DNA from: Polydactylus sextarius
Lineage: Eukaryota > Chordata > Actinopteri > Polynemidae
DNA length: 64,000 nucleotides
Reading direction: 5' to 3'
Assembly: GCA_016801845.1 (NCBI GenBank)
Contig: CM028921.1
Span: forward strand, 14,263,275-14,327,274
Under the pieces are notes generated by a model. It had not been told where the DNA came from, did not search any database, and saw only the letters and a list, made by a program, of their open reading frames with translations. The translations under genes and the position numbers were made by a program. The stretch's first letter is position 1, and each line of letters begins with the position of its first letter. Positions 48,780 to 62,879 of the stretch are shown piece after piece.

Positions 48780-51160
48780 ACATGTGGGTGGTTTCTACCT
48801 CAACACTGTTGCCAAGAGCTGGTCACTGTGGGAGCAATTAGGTTTGACCTTCTCAGGGTTTCTCGAAGTTTCTCAGGGACTTCAGTCATCTACGTTCCAG
48901 TCTAGAGTCATGACCAGTAGAACAAGGTTGTGGACACACAACCTTGCAGCTGAGCTGAATTTTCTCTGCAGATTTCTGGACTCGACCTTGACAGGGAGAG
49001 GAACTCTTCTGTGTTAATGTCTCCAGTGTCTCCATTGACTCTAGACATTATGGTATATATATACAACTCTTGATCCTCTGTGCAGATAACAGACATGATA
49101 TCCTGAAGTCCAGCTTTGATTCGTAGAATCTGCAGCATCACTGAATTCACTATTAAATAATATTTGTTAAAATCAAATATTAAAAATGTTACATGTTTAT
49201 TAATGCTCGTTGAGAGAAAGCCACAGATGTTATCATGACGCAGAACTGACCAGTTTTACATTAAAGTTAACATGTTTCCCATCGTACGGGAATGTTAAAG
49301 TTTGAGGTTGTGGAAAACTGCAGGCACGAACTCTCCCATGCTCTCTCCTCACACTGCTGATCATGAGCTGTAGATTTGCACAGGGTTCATCAAACTCCAG
49401 GCCGACTTCAGAGGTATCACGGCCAGTGAAAGGTGGAGAATCGTGACTGCTTGATCTGTGTTACTCAGGGAGATTAGAGGCGAAGCTGAAGAGCTTCAGT
49501 TATGTTGTCGTTTCCTCGGACTCAGTTGTTTCAGAGCTCAGATGTGAAAACGTACTCTCCTGACTTTTCAGGATTCAGCCTGACGGTGGGCTGTAAGGTT
49601 CAAAGTAAAGAGCCGCAAGTTTTTGAAGTGAAAGCCAAGATGTTTTGAAAGACATATTCTCTAAAGCTACACAGATACACATTCATGAGCAGTTTATTAA
49701 GTGGAGAAACGTGGGATATGTTTCACAGAAACTATTTATTCTGACAAGTTTGTGTTTCTCAAACTAAACTTTTCTATCTTTAAAATGAAATGAAAACTTT
49801 CTGCAATAAAACAGGAAAGTGCTCAATCCTCTGAGTTAGTGAGAGTGACTTAGTGCTTCTGTACTACATGTACTACATCAGCAAGAGCATGTTGACTGCA
49901 GGCATTCACTTTCATTGAACACATCAGAGTGTTATACACTTGGTTTGAATAACTGAAACACCAAGAACAAGTAAACCATTATGGTATACAATCCACAGAG
50001 CTGTCACCTGGCAAGTCATTGTGCAATGATACAGAAAATCTGGAACTAAAGCCTTAAAAAACAAACAATTCAGGGAAAAACTTCACAACACAACTGTTAC
50101 TGTTTTTTAAAAAATGTAAAGAAATAGTAATATTATTTTGTAGGGTGTTGTTAGTGTTGTATTGTGTTGTTAAGTTGCATTGGTCAGTGAGCTGATGACA
50201 CTTTAACTGCCCTGAATATGTTGCATTGTTAGAAAAACAAAACTATAGTTCACAACCTTGTTCATAATAAGAAGACCCTTGTCACTTGGACTTGTTGAGC
50301 CACCAGCTTTCAACTAAATCTCATAACCGCAAGATACCAAAAAATACCTTCATCAGTTCATTCAAAAGACAAAGAAAAAAGTATAAAAACAATTGTTTCC
50401 CCCTTTCAGAGAATGAGGCCTAGTTCAGGAGCTACAAAATAGCTTTCAACAATCACCGCCTGCACCAGCTATGATAGTGTTACACACTGAGGTATCAACA
50501 TTAACAATACTGCCATATAAAATCACACAATAGTCACTTCACCACACAGTGACAGTTTTTATTTTTGCCATGTTTGATAATGTTAAATAAAACATAGTAC
50601 AAATACTTTATTTCTGTACTTAAAAGTGACAGAGAATCAAAAAGCGTTTTCACTTGGTCTTTGTTGAAGAACAGTTCCACCCACATTCATGAACATGTGA
50701 AAAGTGCTAGAAATTCTCAACGTTTCCTTTTCACAGTAATTCGTCCTTTTAGAAATGTTGTTAGAAAATGGGCCAATTTCTAACATGGTTGTTTGTGACG
50801 TCAAATGTATCTCACTGCCCCCCACACTCTGATTTCATTCCCTCTCCTTAAAAGGTGATTAGCTGTAAAAAGACAGTCAGTCTGTGTTCTGAAGCCGGTG
50901 AAGTTACGTTCATTTGAGTGACAGTGAAGGAGCCGATCAGTGTCAAGTGCTTGGATTTCATAACAAGGTTGCCAGTTAAACCTGAAAAGATGACAAATAG
51001 GTGAAAAACCCCACGTTTAAATCCCCCCATCCTAAAATATCTTTCTGAGAGGTTTTTATGAAGCTTCTGAGGCATTACACATCCAACCAACATTTATTGT
51101 TTATATGTCACATCACAGAACAAGGATCAAAACCCTGTTCAACCATTCTCTTCACCTTTA
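48780..51160. other. Intergenic, no gene seen
   Basis: No conserved ORF is recognised on either strand. A perfect 10-bp hairpin (CAAGGTTGTG, GACA, CACAACCTTG) lies at 48923-48946. Confidence 0.6.
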
Positions 51161-51164
51161 ACTA

Positions 51165-51651
51165 CATTTTTCACATATCTATACTTTACTTTAGTAGAAA
51201 TAATGATGTGTACTTTTGAATGTTACATTTTGCAGCTATTATCTATACTTTCTACTCCGCTACATTTTTACAACACACTAAGTGCACTGTTTCATTTTGT
51301 TATCACTTTTATGCCAAAATGTTGCCGAGTGTATAAATATGGTTAGCGTAGCTGCCTCAGAAGTCTAAACCAATCAGATAGCAATGGTAGCAGAGTGCGA
51401 TGAGAGCAGCAGTCACACAATGAATGACTCAACATGGATCCCGAGACATCTCATTTATTTTATTTCATAGGATATATCTATATATTGCAAAAGTACTTTT
51501 ACTTTTAGTACTTTAAGTACATTTAAAAGCAAGTACTTACTTTTACTCTAGTAGGGTTGTTGATGTGGTACTTCTATTTTTTACTAAAGTATTTTTCTGG
51601 TTATTTGTACTTTTACTTAAGTTTTGAATTTCAGTACTTCCTCCACCACTG
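51165..51651. mobile_element. Non-autonomous hAT-like MITE
   Basis: The right end TACTTCCTCCACCACTG (51635-51651) and internal TACTTTTACTTAAGT, TTACTTTAGTAGAAAT and TTCTACTCCGCTACATTT resemble a common teleost hAT-type MITE rich in TACTT/AAGTA inverted motifs. The left terminus is not clear, so the copy may be truncated. It carries no ORF. Confidence 0.5.
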
Positions 51652-51699
51652 TCAATACCTGTGGTTTTCAGAGGATCTGCAGCCGTGGGGCATTAGTTG

Positions 51700-52075
51700 A
51701 AGAGGTACTCAGATCATTTAAGCAGACTTACCTCTTTGAATTCAAAACAACTCAAAGATAAAGCCAAAAATGATGAGCATGTGTTTATTGTGATTTGTCA
51801 GCATTTTTCAGGCTTTATTTCCAATATTAAAACACAACATTCAGCAAAAAAAAAAAGAGTCTCTAGGACCAGAATGGGAGGTTATCAGAGGAGCCTTCAG
51901 TTATCAGGCTCCTCTCTTACCAGAGAGAACCAGCTCCCAGTTTGGGTCTGGGAGGCAGACACCCTTTCTACATTTAAGGTTAGACTAAAAACTTTCCTTT
52001 ATGATAAAGATGATAGTTAAGGATGGTTCAGGTGGGTCATGGATGCGCCTGAACCATCCTTTATCCATCCAAATT
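51700..52075 (+). mobile_element. LINE 3'-end fragment, copy 2
   Basis: Sense orientation. The frame ending at 52020 reads SSLTRENQLPVWVWEADTLS and then FKVRLKTFLYDKDDS with a stop. This resembles the end of ORF2 in L2/Rex-type non-LTR retrotransposons. It is followed by GGATGGTTCAGG, shared with the copies at 47715 and 54200. Confidence 0.7.
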
Positions 52076-54195
52076 TACAGAAAATAATCAGTTAAATTAC
52101 AGTTTTTTTGACAGTGTAGGTCTTAACCTTCTTGGGATTGATTTACCAGTCGACCTACATTCTCGCCTATGGTCATGAGCTGTGTGACGGTCATCCTGTC
52201 TGGGCTCAGCTTTAGAGCTTAAGAACATGAGGTGGTTTCAGGATGGAACATCCAACAGACCTTAAAGTAGACTCAGAGCACAATGCAGATGTTATATATG
52301 TCATGTAATGAGGGACACCTGAACTATGTCGCTGATCCTAGATAAACAGCTGGAGATGGCTGGATTCACTGATTTACATGGGAGGACTGAGACTTTTGTG
52401 CGTCAGGAAGTAGCGAGCGACTGCAGGACAGTGACCCCAACTTACAAAATGAAGCTTTGAAGATGTTGCTGAATTTTTTTTTTTTGGCAAATTTATGATA
52501 AATTCTGAGTAGTTTCCTGTGATATTACCTCCTCCCTTGGCTCAGTAAGTTTTTTTTAAACATACAATGACCTGAATACGTCGCCGTAGCATTAATGCAC
52601 CCGGACCATTATTCCTCCTCCACCTAACCGCAAAATTGGTTCGTATGGGCAGGTAACATTCTCCTGTCAACCTCCAAACCCAGATTCATCCATCAGCCAG
52701 ATAGTGAAGCATGTCTCACAGCAGTGTGCTCCAACACCTCAGGATGCTTCAAATAAACTGGTTCATACAATGTGCCTTTGAGATCAGGTGTAAAGCTCTC
52801 AGCAGCTGTCAGCGGCGATGGGGCCGACCTGCTGTCGTAACCTGCCACTGGGCTTCATCATGCCGCCTCCTCCTGCTCGCTGGGAGAAAGCTGAGGTTTC
52901 TGTTTGTTTGCCCTCACTCAGATGATGATGCAGCACATTCCCAGACAGTCTCTCCTTGAATGTGTTTGTGGTGTTGTAAAGTGCCTTTTTGTTGAGACCA
53001 TTAGTCCTCACGCTTTAAGACCTGAAAAAACTATACCATGGAAACCTGGTCAGTCCATAAATATTGGAGGGGGAAAACAGGGTCATGAGACGTCTCTGCA
53101 TCAGAAAAGGTGTTTCTGGCAAAAAGGTAAAAGGGTAAACGTAAATGTAAATGTAAATGTAAAAACTGAATTGTATCAATCACTCCTTTATCATCCAAAC
53201 ACAGGCAGTAGATTTTATCCAGTATTTGGATGAACTATTATGACTTCTAGTAACAGAGATACTTGACAAATACGTAGACTTTCAGTGGACTGTTCCTTCA
53301 CGAAGCCCCTGTGTAGGTGTTGAGAGGCCTTCACTTTGATAAACTCTGTATCCAAAACAACTTCACTTCCTACATTTTCCACTTTGTGGCTTCTGGGGAT
53401 GGAACACTCTGACCCCAGCTCTGTGGAAGCCTCACTCAGCTGCAGACCTTCTGCCATCAGTGCAGATCACATCACATCACAGCCTGTTTTATTTTGAAGG
53501 GTTGGAGGCCACCTCCTGCCTGAACAGCACAGTCAGAGCCAAATTTCTATTCTGAAACTCAAAAAAATCCTCTAGAATGCTCCACATCCTCCACTGAGAC
53601 TTCCTCCCTCACTTTGATTTTAAAAAGTTTGAATCATTCACAACCAATTTACCGCCACCATGGAGACACTGACACATCATCACCTTTTCAGTAGTTTTTG
53701 TCCAATATTCTCTTTATTTTAGCTCATTTTTCATCTCCACAGACTCCTGAGGGAAATATCTGAGACTTTAGCTGCTGAATGCTTCACATTCATTTAGATG
53801 GACACATCCTTTCTTTCTTTATTTACCTAATTGGTGTTGGTAACAATCTCCTACACATGAACTTTACAAGCAGCTGCTTTTGGCTGTTTATTTGCTGGAT
53901 CCACCTTCCAATAATTCACAGTGATTTAAATTTTTTTGTTTGTTTTCGTCCCATTGTGCTGACGATGCTCCTACACTACCTCCACCACTGCAGCAGCAGC
54001 GGCAGCCATGTTTTTAATAACAGTGTCGAGGTGTATTTATGGCTTTTGATGATAATAACCACAAAGATTTGTTTGGTCTCTGTCTGAATAAGAGTTTAGA
54101 TTAAAACACATGATGTGTTTGAGTGACTCTACTCTCTATCCTGTGAGAGAGAGCAGATTAGTGTTAATAATATGTAATATATTGATATAAAGACA
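52076..54195. other. Intergenic, no gene seen
   Basis: Short ORFs lack recognisable domains. A small GTAAAT tandem lies at about 53139-53161. Confidence 0.55.
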
Positions 54196-54199
54196 TGAA

Positions 54200-54830
54200 G
54201 TGTGAGGGAGAAACAGAGACTAGTGAGGGACAGAGAGAAGAGGAGCAGTGTATTGCCAGAGTTCCCCAGCAGTCTAATCCTATAGCAGCTTAACTAAAGG
54301 ATGGTTCAGGTGGGTCCATGTCCCATCTGAACCATCATTAACTATAAACTTTATCACAAAGGATTTTTTTTGTCTAATCTTAAATGTAGAAAGGGTGTCT
54401 GCCTCCTGGACCCAAACTGGGACCTGGTTCCAGGAGCCTGATAATTGGAGGTTCTACCCATTCTGGTCTTAGAGACTCTAGGAACCACAAGTAAACCAGC
54501 AGTTTGTGATCAAAGTGATGTATTAGTATTATTATGTATTATGTATTATAACAATGAACTAAGAGCTTCTTAAGATATGATGGAGCCTGATCATTAAGGA
54601 CTTTATAGGCAAGCAGGAGGATTTTGAATTTAATTCTAGATTTTGCAGGAAGCCATTGAAGAGCAGCCAATGCAGGAGAAATATGATCTCTGGTCCTACT
54701 TCCTGTCAGTACTCGTGCTGCAGCATTCTGGATTAAACAAACATGATGTGAAACATCAGCAAACACCAAACAACATCTGCTAATTACCTTGTTACCCTTC
54801 CCCAAACTGCCTGTAGTTGCCACTAGAGGT
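54200..54830 (-). mobile_element. LINE fragment with reverse-transcriptase C-terminal region, copy 3
   Basis: The minus strand (54823-54539) encodes QNAAARVLTGSRTRDHISPA, LAALQWLPAKSRIKFKILLL and YKVLNDQAPSYL. These are typical of the region after the catalytic core in L2/CR1-like non-LTR ORF2 proteins. A frame break separates it from the downstream tail (54500-54200), which matches copies 1 and 2. Confidence 0.8.
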
Positions 54831-56160
54831 GGAGATAGCCCAGGTCAGAGCAGAGGCGACGTGGGGGTGCTGTTGTATTACATAGTACTGTAAATGCTTA
54901 GTGGCTTATCAGCTTGACCACACCGTCACTCTCTCAGCAGGAATTTGAGCTGCTGAATTGAGTTTTTTTTTTGTAATCGGTTCTGCTGCGAGCCAGGAGC
55001 CGCTGCTGGAGCAGGACATGTCGGCTTCGTTTTGAAAAATGTCCTGCTGTGGGCTCACTGTGTTGAAACTGTTGACACCCAGCTGAGAGGTTCAGTGTCA
55101 AAAGCAGGGTCTGTTTAACTGACACAAGTTTAGTGTAATAAAGGAGAGCATTGTCATGTGGTTACAGGCTGGCTGGGATTTATTCATCTTAATATTTCAT
55201 TAAAATGTGATTATGCAGCATTGAGCAGAAAGACACAGAGGGTCAGGACGGCTCGGGATTGAACCTCCAAACTGCAGGACTGCTGCTACTTTTTCTGGTA
55301 TTGATGGTGCTAGCTGCCAATCTCCACAGCCTCACTGAGCTCAGTCACAGTTTTCCACCTAAACTGAACCACAACTACTGTCTCCACCTGCAGGATGTGA
55401 TGTGGAGCTGCAGGTGAGTGAGGGCTAGCTGGTTAGCAGCTGCTGGACTTTGAAATGAAAAGAAAAGCACTGACTGGTCAAACATGAAAAGAAGCATCAA
55501 ACTGACAAATTGAGAGACACAAATGACAACTTCTGGTCAAAGTTGTCAGAGGTTGAGAATGATTGAGAATATAGATCATGTGTCTGTGATCTGTTGGACA
55601 GATCATCTTTTGGGCGTGATCCTGAGATCTTTGACTGGTGTTGATGTGATGTGAGTCCATGGCGACCACCACTACAACTGATTGTGTGACCGCGAGTTCA
55701 GGTAAACCTGTGGGTAGAATTGTGATTTGCAAAAACAAATTGTGATATGGTCAATAGATCATCAGATGGTCCTTTAGAATATCAGAGCATTCAAAGTCAC
55801 CTTTAATACCGTATATTCAAACATACTGCTTCTATATAAATGCAAGAGCATTGCCTCTTGAGCAGATGATAAAATCCACCACCAAACTCATAAAATGAAT
55901 GACAACCAGTAAAACATGAAAGAGCAGGAGGACGCAGACTGAGACATGTGGTCCAGTGAGTGAGGAAGATTCTGCTACTCTCAGGTCTGTCTCAGCGTCA
56001 TCTCAGGAAAATCTCATTTTCACTCTGTAACAAATCTTCCAAACTGCTGCGTGTTATTGAACTTCTCTTTCATCTGTGCTGCCGCTGCCATCTCTACCCC
56101 ACCACTCCTCCTCATCCTCCTCTGAAGTACTCAGCTAAGGGCCTGGGTCTAAACACACTT
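54831..56160. other. Intergenic, no gene seen
   Basis: No conserved coding frame. A 9-bp inverted pair CACCTGCAG / CTGCAGGTG lies at about 55386-55416. Confidence 0.55.

Positions 56161-56162
<2 letters not shown>

Positions 56163-56195
<33 letters not shown>
56163..56195. repeat. (TG)n microsatellite
   Basis: About 16 TG units. Confidence 0.97.
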
Positions 56196-56196
<1 letters not shown>

Positions 56197-57289
56197 AGTT
56201 GTCAGATGATGCAGAATATCAGACTCCATAATGAAGATGGAGGCTGCCTCCCAGAGGACGAGCTGGATCAGGACCTGCATCTCTAAACAGCAGCTCGGCC
56301 GCTGTCATGACGCATCTGAGTAATCATACCTCGTGAATTGGTAATCTCTGAGGACCCCGGGGCCCCGGGGGACCCTGAGTCCTCACAACAAACAACACTC
56401 AGTCTGCTGCGGGTGGATAGAGACCACAAGGTCAATTGCCTCCTTATTTCTATGTTTGCTTTTATTTTGTGTGTTTTAAAATAAAGACAGAATAAGGAAA
56501 TAAGAATTGTAAAAATAGTAAAAACAAAATTTAAACCACAATACAATTCAATTTTATTTGCTGCGAATCGTAAACAAAAAAACATTACTTCTCTATTTGT
56601 TTGAGGAACTTTACAATATTATAGAACAGAAAATAAAAACAGTTCCCACAGTGAGCAGCACTGACAATTGAGGAAAAAATCTCTTATGTGCCAACAAGCT
56701 GTTTGCTACTTTCCACCAGCCTGTTGTTGAGGCTCCTGGAGGTCAGAGACGTCCTCACCATATGTCTGGTCTTTATCCCGGTCTTGGTGGGACCGAGGTG
56801 GACTGTAGCTGGTTTGCTCCACAATACTGATACTGTTTCCTGTGAACCTCTTCTTCACCACTGAGACCATTTACTTCAGATTATTGTCTCTAAAAGTCCA
56901 GCACTGTCTAAGGCCCAGCTTCTCGGCAGAGTCTTTTCCCATGATGCCGTTTGACATCAGTCCCAGCAGTGTGTTTGACCGTGGGGATGATGCTCTCAGG
57001 TTCAACGCTTCTCCTTCTGTCACTGAACCTAAGCCACGTCTGTGTGTCTTCCCACCTCAGAAGTGACGACCAGCAGGTTTCTTCTTTGTCCAGCTGAGCT
57101 TTGACACTCTGTCTTGGAGCAGTGGATCGTCCTCTGTCGGCGTCAACAGTCCAGCTTCTAGCAGCATGTCTGGATGTTGGTACCAAAACTGCTCAGATTA
57201 TTAAGGACAGCCTTGGTGCTGATTTTTGGATTTTGGCCTCTCTATTGAATCATATGGAAACTGATTTTAAACATCAGGTGACACATTTA
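56196..57289. other. Intergenic, no gene seen
   Basis: ORFs on both strands at 56842-57186 overlap each other and show no domain. The sequence may be repeat-derived, but I do not recognise the family. Confidence 0.45.
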
Positions 57290-57530
57290 GCTCATTAATA
57301 CATATTTAATCATGAAGCTAATTCATGAATTTCATGGATCTTCATTATCTCTCTATTGCCATATATCACAGCTCTCAGTTTACGAGCGATGTGTGTGAAA
57401 GCTTTATGTAATTAGAGTGGATTTATTGAAGGCGAGCAGACAGGGATCTCTGAACCCTAATTCAACATGGATGGTAATGCTGGCACTTTAATGGTATTAG
57501 TCAAGCCTTTAAAGTCCAATAAGGGGCCTT
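57290..57530. promoter_or_regulatory. Candidate conserved non-coding element
   Basis: Non-repetitive AT-rich sequence dense in homeodomain-type cores (TTAATCATGAAGCTAATTCATG, TGTAATTAG, CCTAATTC, TTTAATGG) in a gene-poor region. Inferred from composition only. Confidence 0.25.
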
Positions 57531-58389
57531 TTTTTCCTCTTTCATTTGCTTTATCTAACCAGATGTGACATCTGGAGATAATGAACTTTAATTTCTGTCA
57601 CAGCCGTAGGAGAAAAAAAAAACTGAGCTTGTTTCAAATATTTTATTTTTCAACACAACTTTCAAATTATTCTAGAAGAAGAGCTCATCAGCTGTTATCA
57701 CACCAAACCAATATTTTTTTCCATTGTCAAAAGAATAATGTGCTGATCCGCCAGAGAAAAGCATTGGCCACGGTGATGTCTGAGGAGTTCACAGGGATAA
57801 AACGTATCAAAGCGGCCCGGAAAATGCCGGAAGCTCACGGAGAGAGGACGCACGGCTTTAATCTTTCTAATGCACTGAGTTACATCACATCCTGCTGCTG
57901 CTTAGAACATTTCACCCTCCTCCTCCGCTTCGGCTCAGTGTAGGCAGACAGTGACTGACTTAAGGCCCGTTTATGCTCCCTTTATGTACGTAAGTACGTA
58001 CATCCGTTTCAAACATCAGGGTCTTTGTACGCCCCATGCGTACTTTATGTTGGCATGGTTGTTAACAGCACATCCACTATAGGCAGTGCCGAGTGCAGAG
58101 AAACAAACTCCGACACAAACGGTAACAAACGTGGCGACAGTGAAGGAGATCACAGAGCACATTCTAAGAAAGAGATAAAAAGAGGCAGCGCTGTAGACAG
58201 TGGTGGTTTATGGAGACGTTATGTACATTGTAGCATGTGGACAGAGATTTCTGGTATCTTCCTTTTTGTTCCTTTCACTGGTCACGCTGGTGGTGGTTTC
58301 TGGTGGTATTACTGTGTTTGCTGCCTACTGCTACACAGCAGTAAGCTCTGTGAAAACGCACAAAATTATGCACGTAATACAACTAAATT

Positions 58390-58880
58390 GAATTGAATTG
58401 ACTTGGCCTTTAGTCTGTCCTTATCTGCCGTGACCTCTGACCCCAACACCAAAAGGTGGAAGTCTTTGTACCTGATCTGAAACGGTAAAGTCACAGAAAT
58501 GATAAACTTCATCTTTTTTTTTTCTAAATATGGACCAGGTTGGAAACTCAAAGCATTCTCATCAGAGAACTACAGGTGGCATGATGGAGGTGTACACAGA
58601 GAACAGAAATACAGACAGTACTGTGGTGCTCTTGTGTTACCGACCACCACGTCAGACAGGAAGCTCCCCAGCTCAACAAACTGAGACCTGTCTGACAGAC
58701 AGTCAGAGATCCAGGAGACGGTGGACCCGTTGACACACATCCTGAACAGCTTCTCACACAACATCAACTCTCTTCCCATTCTCAAATCCCACTCAAACAC
58801 CAATTCACTCTGATCATCTTCCATCTCTTCTGCTGTTGTTGTTGAAAAAAAAAGAACCATACTGACTGAAAACACATGGG
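58390..58880 (-). mobile_element. Decayed non-LTR reverse-transcriptase fragment
   Basis: The minus-strand frame 58875-58570 includes CVNGSTVSWISDCLSDRSQF, VELGSFLSDVVV and a degraded APQ motif. It resembles the mid-RT segment (W-I-x-D-Y-L-x-x-R, then GAPQG) of teleost LINEs. It is broken by stops and lacks the catalytic YADD-type motif. Confidence 0.6.
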
Positions 58881-60415
58881 TGAGTGATATTATCTGATTG
58901 TCAAATCAACTGAATCCTGGTTCGACACCTGGTTGTTTCCCCAAATCATGTTCATATTGATAATAAAGATTCATATGTCATTGATCTGAATCATCTGTAA
59001 CCACCATCTATCATGTCCTGGAGAATCACACAACAAGGACTCAACAAGGCCTTGTCAAGCAGCCGTTTTATACCAAAACATCATCCAGGATCAAATCTTC
59101 CAGGTGAGAGGAGACACACAGATCAGATTCTTGGTTCTGTTGTAGCTCTTCAGTTCTTCAGCTCCACAAAACTCGATGTTGTGGTGTCTCACTAACTCAC
59201 AGCTGAATTCGATGTGTATCTTTGCTGTTTGCAATAAAAGATAAATAAATTAATCCAAAAACTCTAACTGAAGTGTAACTAGTCCCGACAGGTTGGGGAA
59301 AAGAAGGCTCATGAAGAGGTAAATTAAACTTCACTTATTAAATTATTTCCAGTCAAGCTCTTCTAAAAAAAAAAACTCCTGGAGCAATTACAATTATAAA
59401 ACTTTGATTGTTAAGATCTAAACAACTCTAAACTCACAGTACGACAACTCCAGATAACTTTGAGCTAATCTTGTTGTGGAGGTTTTGGTAATTTAAGAGT
59501 CATCTGAAATCTGCTGAATCGGTCTTTAATTAGCACAGAAAGGAAATCTTCTCTTTATTGTCGCTGACTCTTTGTTAAGTTGCTTTTGTTTTAAAGCACG
59601 TCTTAAGTTCTAAGCAATTATTGTTATCATTAGGAAGGTAATGACTTACGCTGCAATTTAAAGAACAGTTCAGGGTGTAACCTCTCAGAACATGGGAAGG
59701 TCGTCAGCGTCTCTTCACACAGTAATGGAATCCAGGCCTTTCAACATCCTCAACCTGAAACTGAACTAATGAGCTTCATCTCATTACAGACACAGGAATG
59801 TGAACAGCAAAATGGCTTCATCACTCACCGGGACTGAATAAATAATGCATTTGTTCATTTTCCAAACAGGAAAAAATATAAAACCACTATTGTGGAATGA
59901 AAAACAACAAAAATCGACTCTGCCTGTAGGTGGAGCTGTTCTCTCCCCCTCACTGACAGCGGGAGTTCCTCATGAAAACCAGTGACCACTGATCATACAT
60001 CAACATCATACACGAATAACTGCCCCAGAAAATATCTGGTTCAAGGTTCAAACTACAACTACAACTACAACTACGAGTTGTATCTGGGCAAAAAAAGATC
60101 AGTTTAATGCCTTGTGTATTGTGTATTATAGTATTCAGGACAAAAAGAGAAAAAATTGATCTGCGCATTTACACCATGATTCATTACAACTTATCTTTTT
60201 ATATTTTTGAGTGCTGTAATTCTATCTATGGGACACACTAACAAATACTTATGTTATTTCTTGTGGAGCAACTCAGTGAAAACCATCTTCATCAAGTATT
60301 TCTAATTCTGTCAACACAACTTTAATTTGGATTTTGGTCATAAGCTAGCTGTCGGTGGTCAATAAGTAGCTCTAAAATATTGGTTAGCTGCTTGTTAAAG
60401 GCTTATTAAAATTGT
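58881..60415. other. Intergenic, no gene seen
   Basis: A short ACTACA tandem lies at about 60052-60074. No conserved coding frame. Confidence 0.55.
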
Positions 60416-60439
60416 TGCTATTGATATATGGCTTATTTT

Positions 60440-60640
60440 TGAAATGTTTGTAGATGGCTGTGGTTCAGTTCCTCCAGTCCATGTGCTTAAGTGTCCTTGG
60501 GTAAGATATTGAGCCCTGATGGAAAAACCTTTGGGTTGTGCATGTGAATGTGTGTGAGTTGGCAAAGAGAGCACAATGTGAAGTTTAGAGCTTTGAGTAG
60601 TCATGAAAAGTGCTATATCAATACAGTCCATTTAACCTTA
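60440..60640 (+). repeat. SINE-type tail repeat
   Basis: The order GTGTCCTTGGGTAAGATATTG, TGTGAATGTGTGTGAGTTGG, GAGCTTTGAGTAGTCATGAA, AAGTGCTATATCAATACAGT, CCATTTA is a familiar teleost SINE/LINE tail pattern. Family not assigned. Confidence 0.6.
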
Positions 60641-62595
60641 GCAGCTCTTTATGCTCGAATCTAGCAGAAACTTAAATACAACAGCGGCTGATCGAACTAT
60701 GAGACAGTGTCGTTAAAACCCTGTTCATTAAGCGATGTCATGCATTAGCATTAGCCAACCTTAGCTCAGGACAAAGTTGCGGAGATTCTATGCTCATCAT
60801 ATTAAAAAAAGTTGCCGTAGTCTATTTTTGTTCCTCCACATCACCATCACCATCTCTGTTAGAAAATAAATCCAATGAAAAATTGACACTGAGGTTTTGT
60901 GGATTATCCAGAGGAGCTGGATCTCATCTCATGGAGAGATGTTGCTGTGGGCACAACAAACAAAATTCAATTAACTACCATTGATGGAAAATGTCAGAGA
61001 CGGATGTTGAAAAAAACCTAGAGACATTAATGAAAAGCACCATGGATATGAAAAGCGGTTTGCGTGATCGAAAGCTTTAATGTGATTTAACGGGCAGTTA
61101 TTTGTTGTTAATGATGTGTCATGTTCATACTGCTTGTTACATATGTTCTCTGAAGAGAAACCACAGAAAGCTTCTTTCACTCTTTATATTAGATAAAGAA
61201 GAAGCGAGTCACTGAACCTAAACACATAACGAGTCAGGAGATCTTTAGCAAGTTGGTTCAGACGATCAAGTTTACTGCTGCTCTCCCAGAGGGCTAACTG
61301 GCTACCTCAGACCAGAGGAGGTTCATTTCCATCATTTTTTTTTTTTTCATGCAGCAGCTGAGCAGTGTTTAATATCTATTACAGGACTGGATGAAACACC
61401 TACATCCACAGGGCCCCAGGGCTCAGATACTCACAGGAGAGGTGAAGGTCTCAAAGTGTCCAACTCACCCTGCACCAGCGCTCACAATTAGCATAATTGC
61501 ATTTCAAACTGGTCAAGATCACTGTGAGAGAGAAGCAATCAAACAGTCAAATGAGCCATGGAGTGTTCCAGATGCTACAAGATTTCATTATAGATTCAGA
61601 AAAGCCTGGTGGAGGGCAGTAATGGGGCAAACTGTTGTAATATGCATGACCACATGACATTGATATGAAGAAAAAAAAAATCACAGTAAAAGATGGCTAA
61701 CGGATTTAAGGCAAGAAAAAGAGACGAAATCCTCACTGATCACGTAGGAGATACAGATATAGAAACACAGTAGAGGCTGCGCAGTCAATTATTAATATAA
61801 GAAAACATGTTAGATCAGACATGTGAGCTTATATGATAGACAGAGGTTACATACATGTTTCTTGCTCACATTGTACAGTACGTTAGACCCACTCTAACGG
61901 CCGTATGTCATAAAGAGCCAGTATTATTTATCAAAGTCCAACATGAAAGCAAAAGCAGCAGCATGGTTAAGGCTTGTTCTCTTTCAGTTCACTTCAATCC
62001 CTTTTTTTTCTTCCAGTAAAGTTAGCATGCTAATCAGCCAGCCCCAGTCTGACCTATCTTCTCACTATTTTCTGATAGAGGCAGTTCTTGGAAATCTGGT
62101 CGTTGCCTCCACGAACAGACATAGCAGGTAAGAACATGACGATGCTGTAATGACTTGACAACTATTCTTCGAAGCTTTCAGACTCATCACATCAAATCTT
62201 AAAAACTTCGCTTGATGAATGTGTTTTATAATACAACCACAGGCATACGTGACCTTTTGTAGCCTTTTAAAGGTAAATGAGACAAAACATTAGACACTAA
62301 CATGCAGATTCACCCTTTTTTCCATATCTCCTGCAGTTCGAGTTGTTTATTATTTTTTATATATATTAAACATATTTGTTTTTAAATGAAATATTGTTTT
62401 CAGGTAATAGACGAAAAGAAATAAAAGGAATATTGTGTTCAACAAACAACAGAGCAACATGTCTGCAGCTCAGCATGCGGCTGCCTTCACTCGGCTGAAC
62501 GTCTAAATGAGGCCGAATCTCTCCACGGTGACACTGGTATCCTAGCAGCTGCAGCCGTCGGCGTACGTTGGCACGGAAACAGAACACAAGCTTAG

Positions 62596-62597
<2 letters not shown>
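60641..62597. other. Intergenic, no gene seen
   Basis: No conserved ORF or RNA gene is recognised. T run at 61337-61349. Confidence 0.55.

Positions 62598-62656
<59 letters not shown>
62598..62656. repeat. (CA)n microsatellite
   Basis: About 29 uninterrupted CA units. Confidence 0.98.
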
Positions 62657-62658
<2 letters not shown>

Positions 62659-62879
62659 GACTGAAGAGTCTTTTCAGCTCTGTGTAAATAAAGTAAATAC
62701 AGGATGTAAAGTACCAGGAGATGTGCAAACGCGTGCTCTATTGCCCAGAATGGCTCAGCCTTTAATTCCCTCAGCGTAGAGAGTCATCAGCCTGCAGTTT
62801 ATTTGCAGTCGTCTTCCATAAACCTCAAACATAAACTTTAAATGTCAGATTGAATTGGTGCAGAAACACACACATCACA

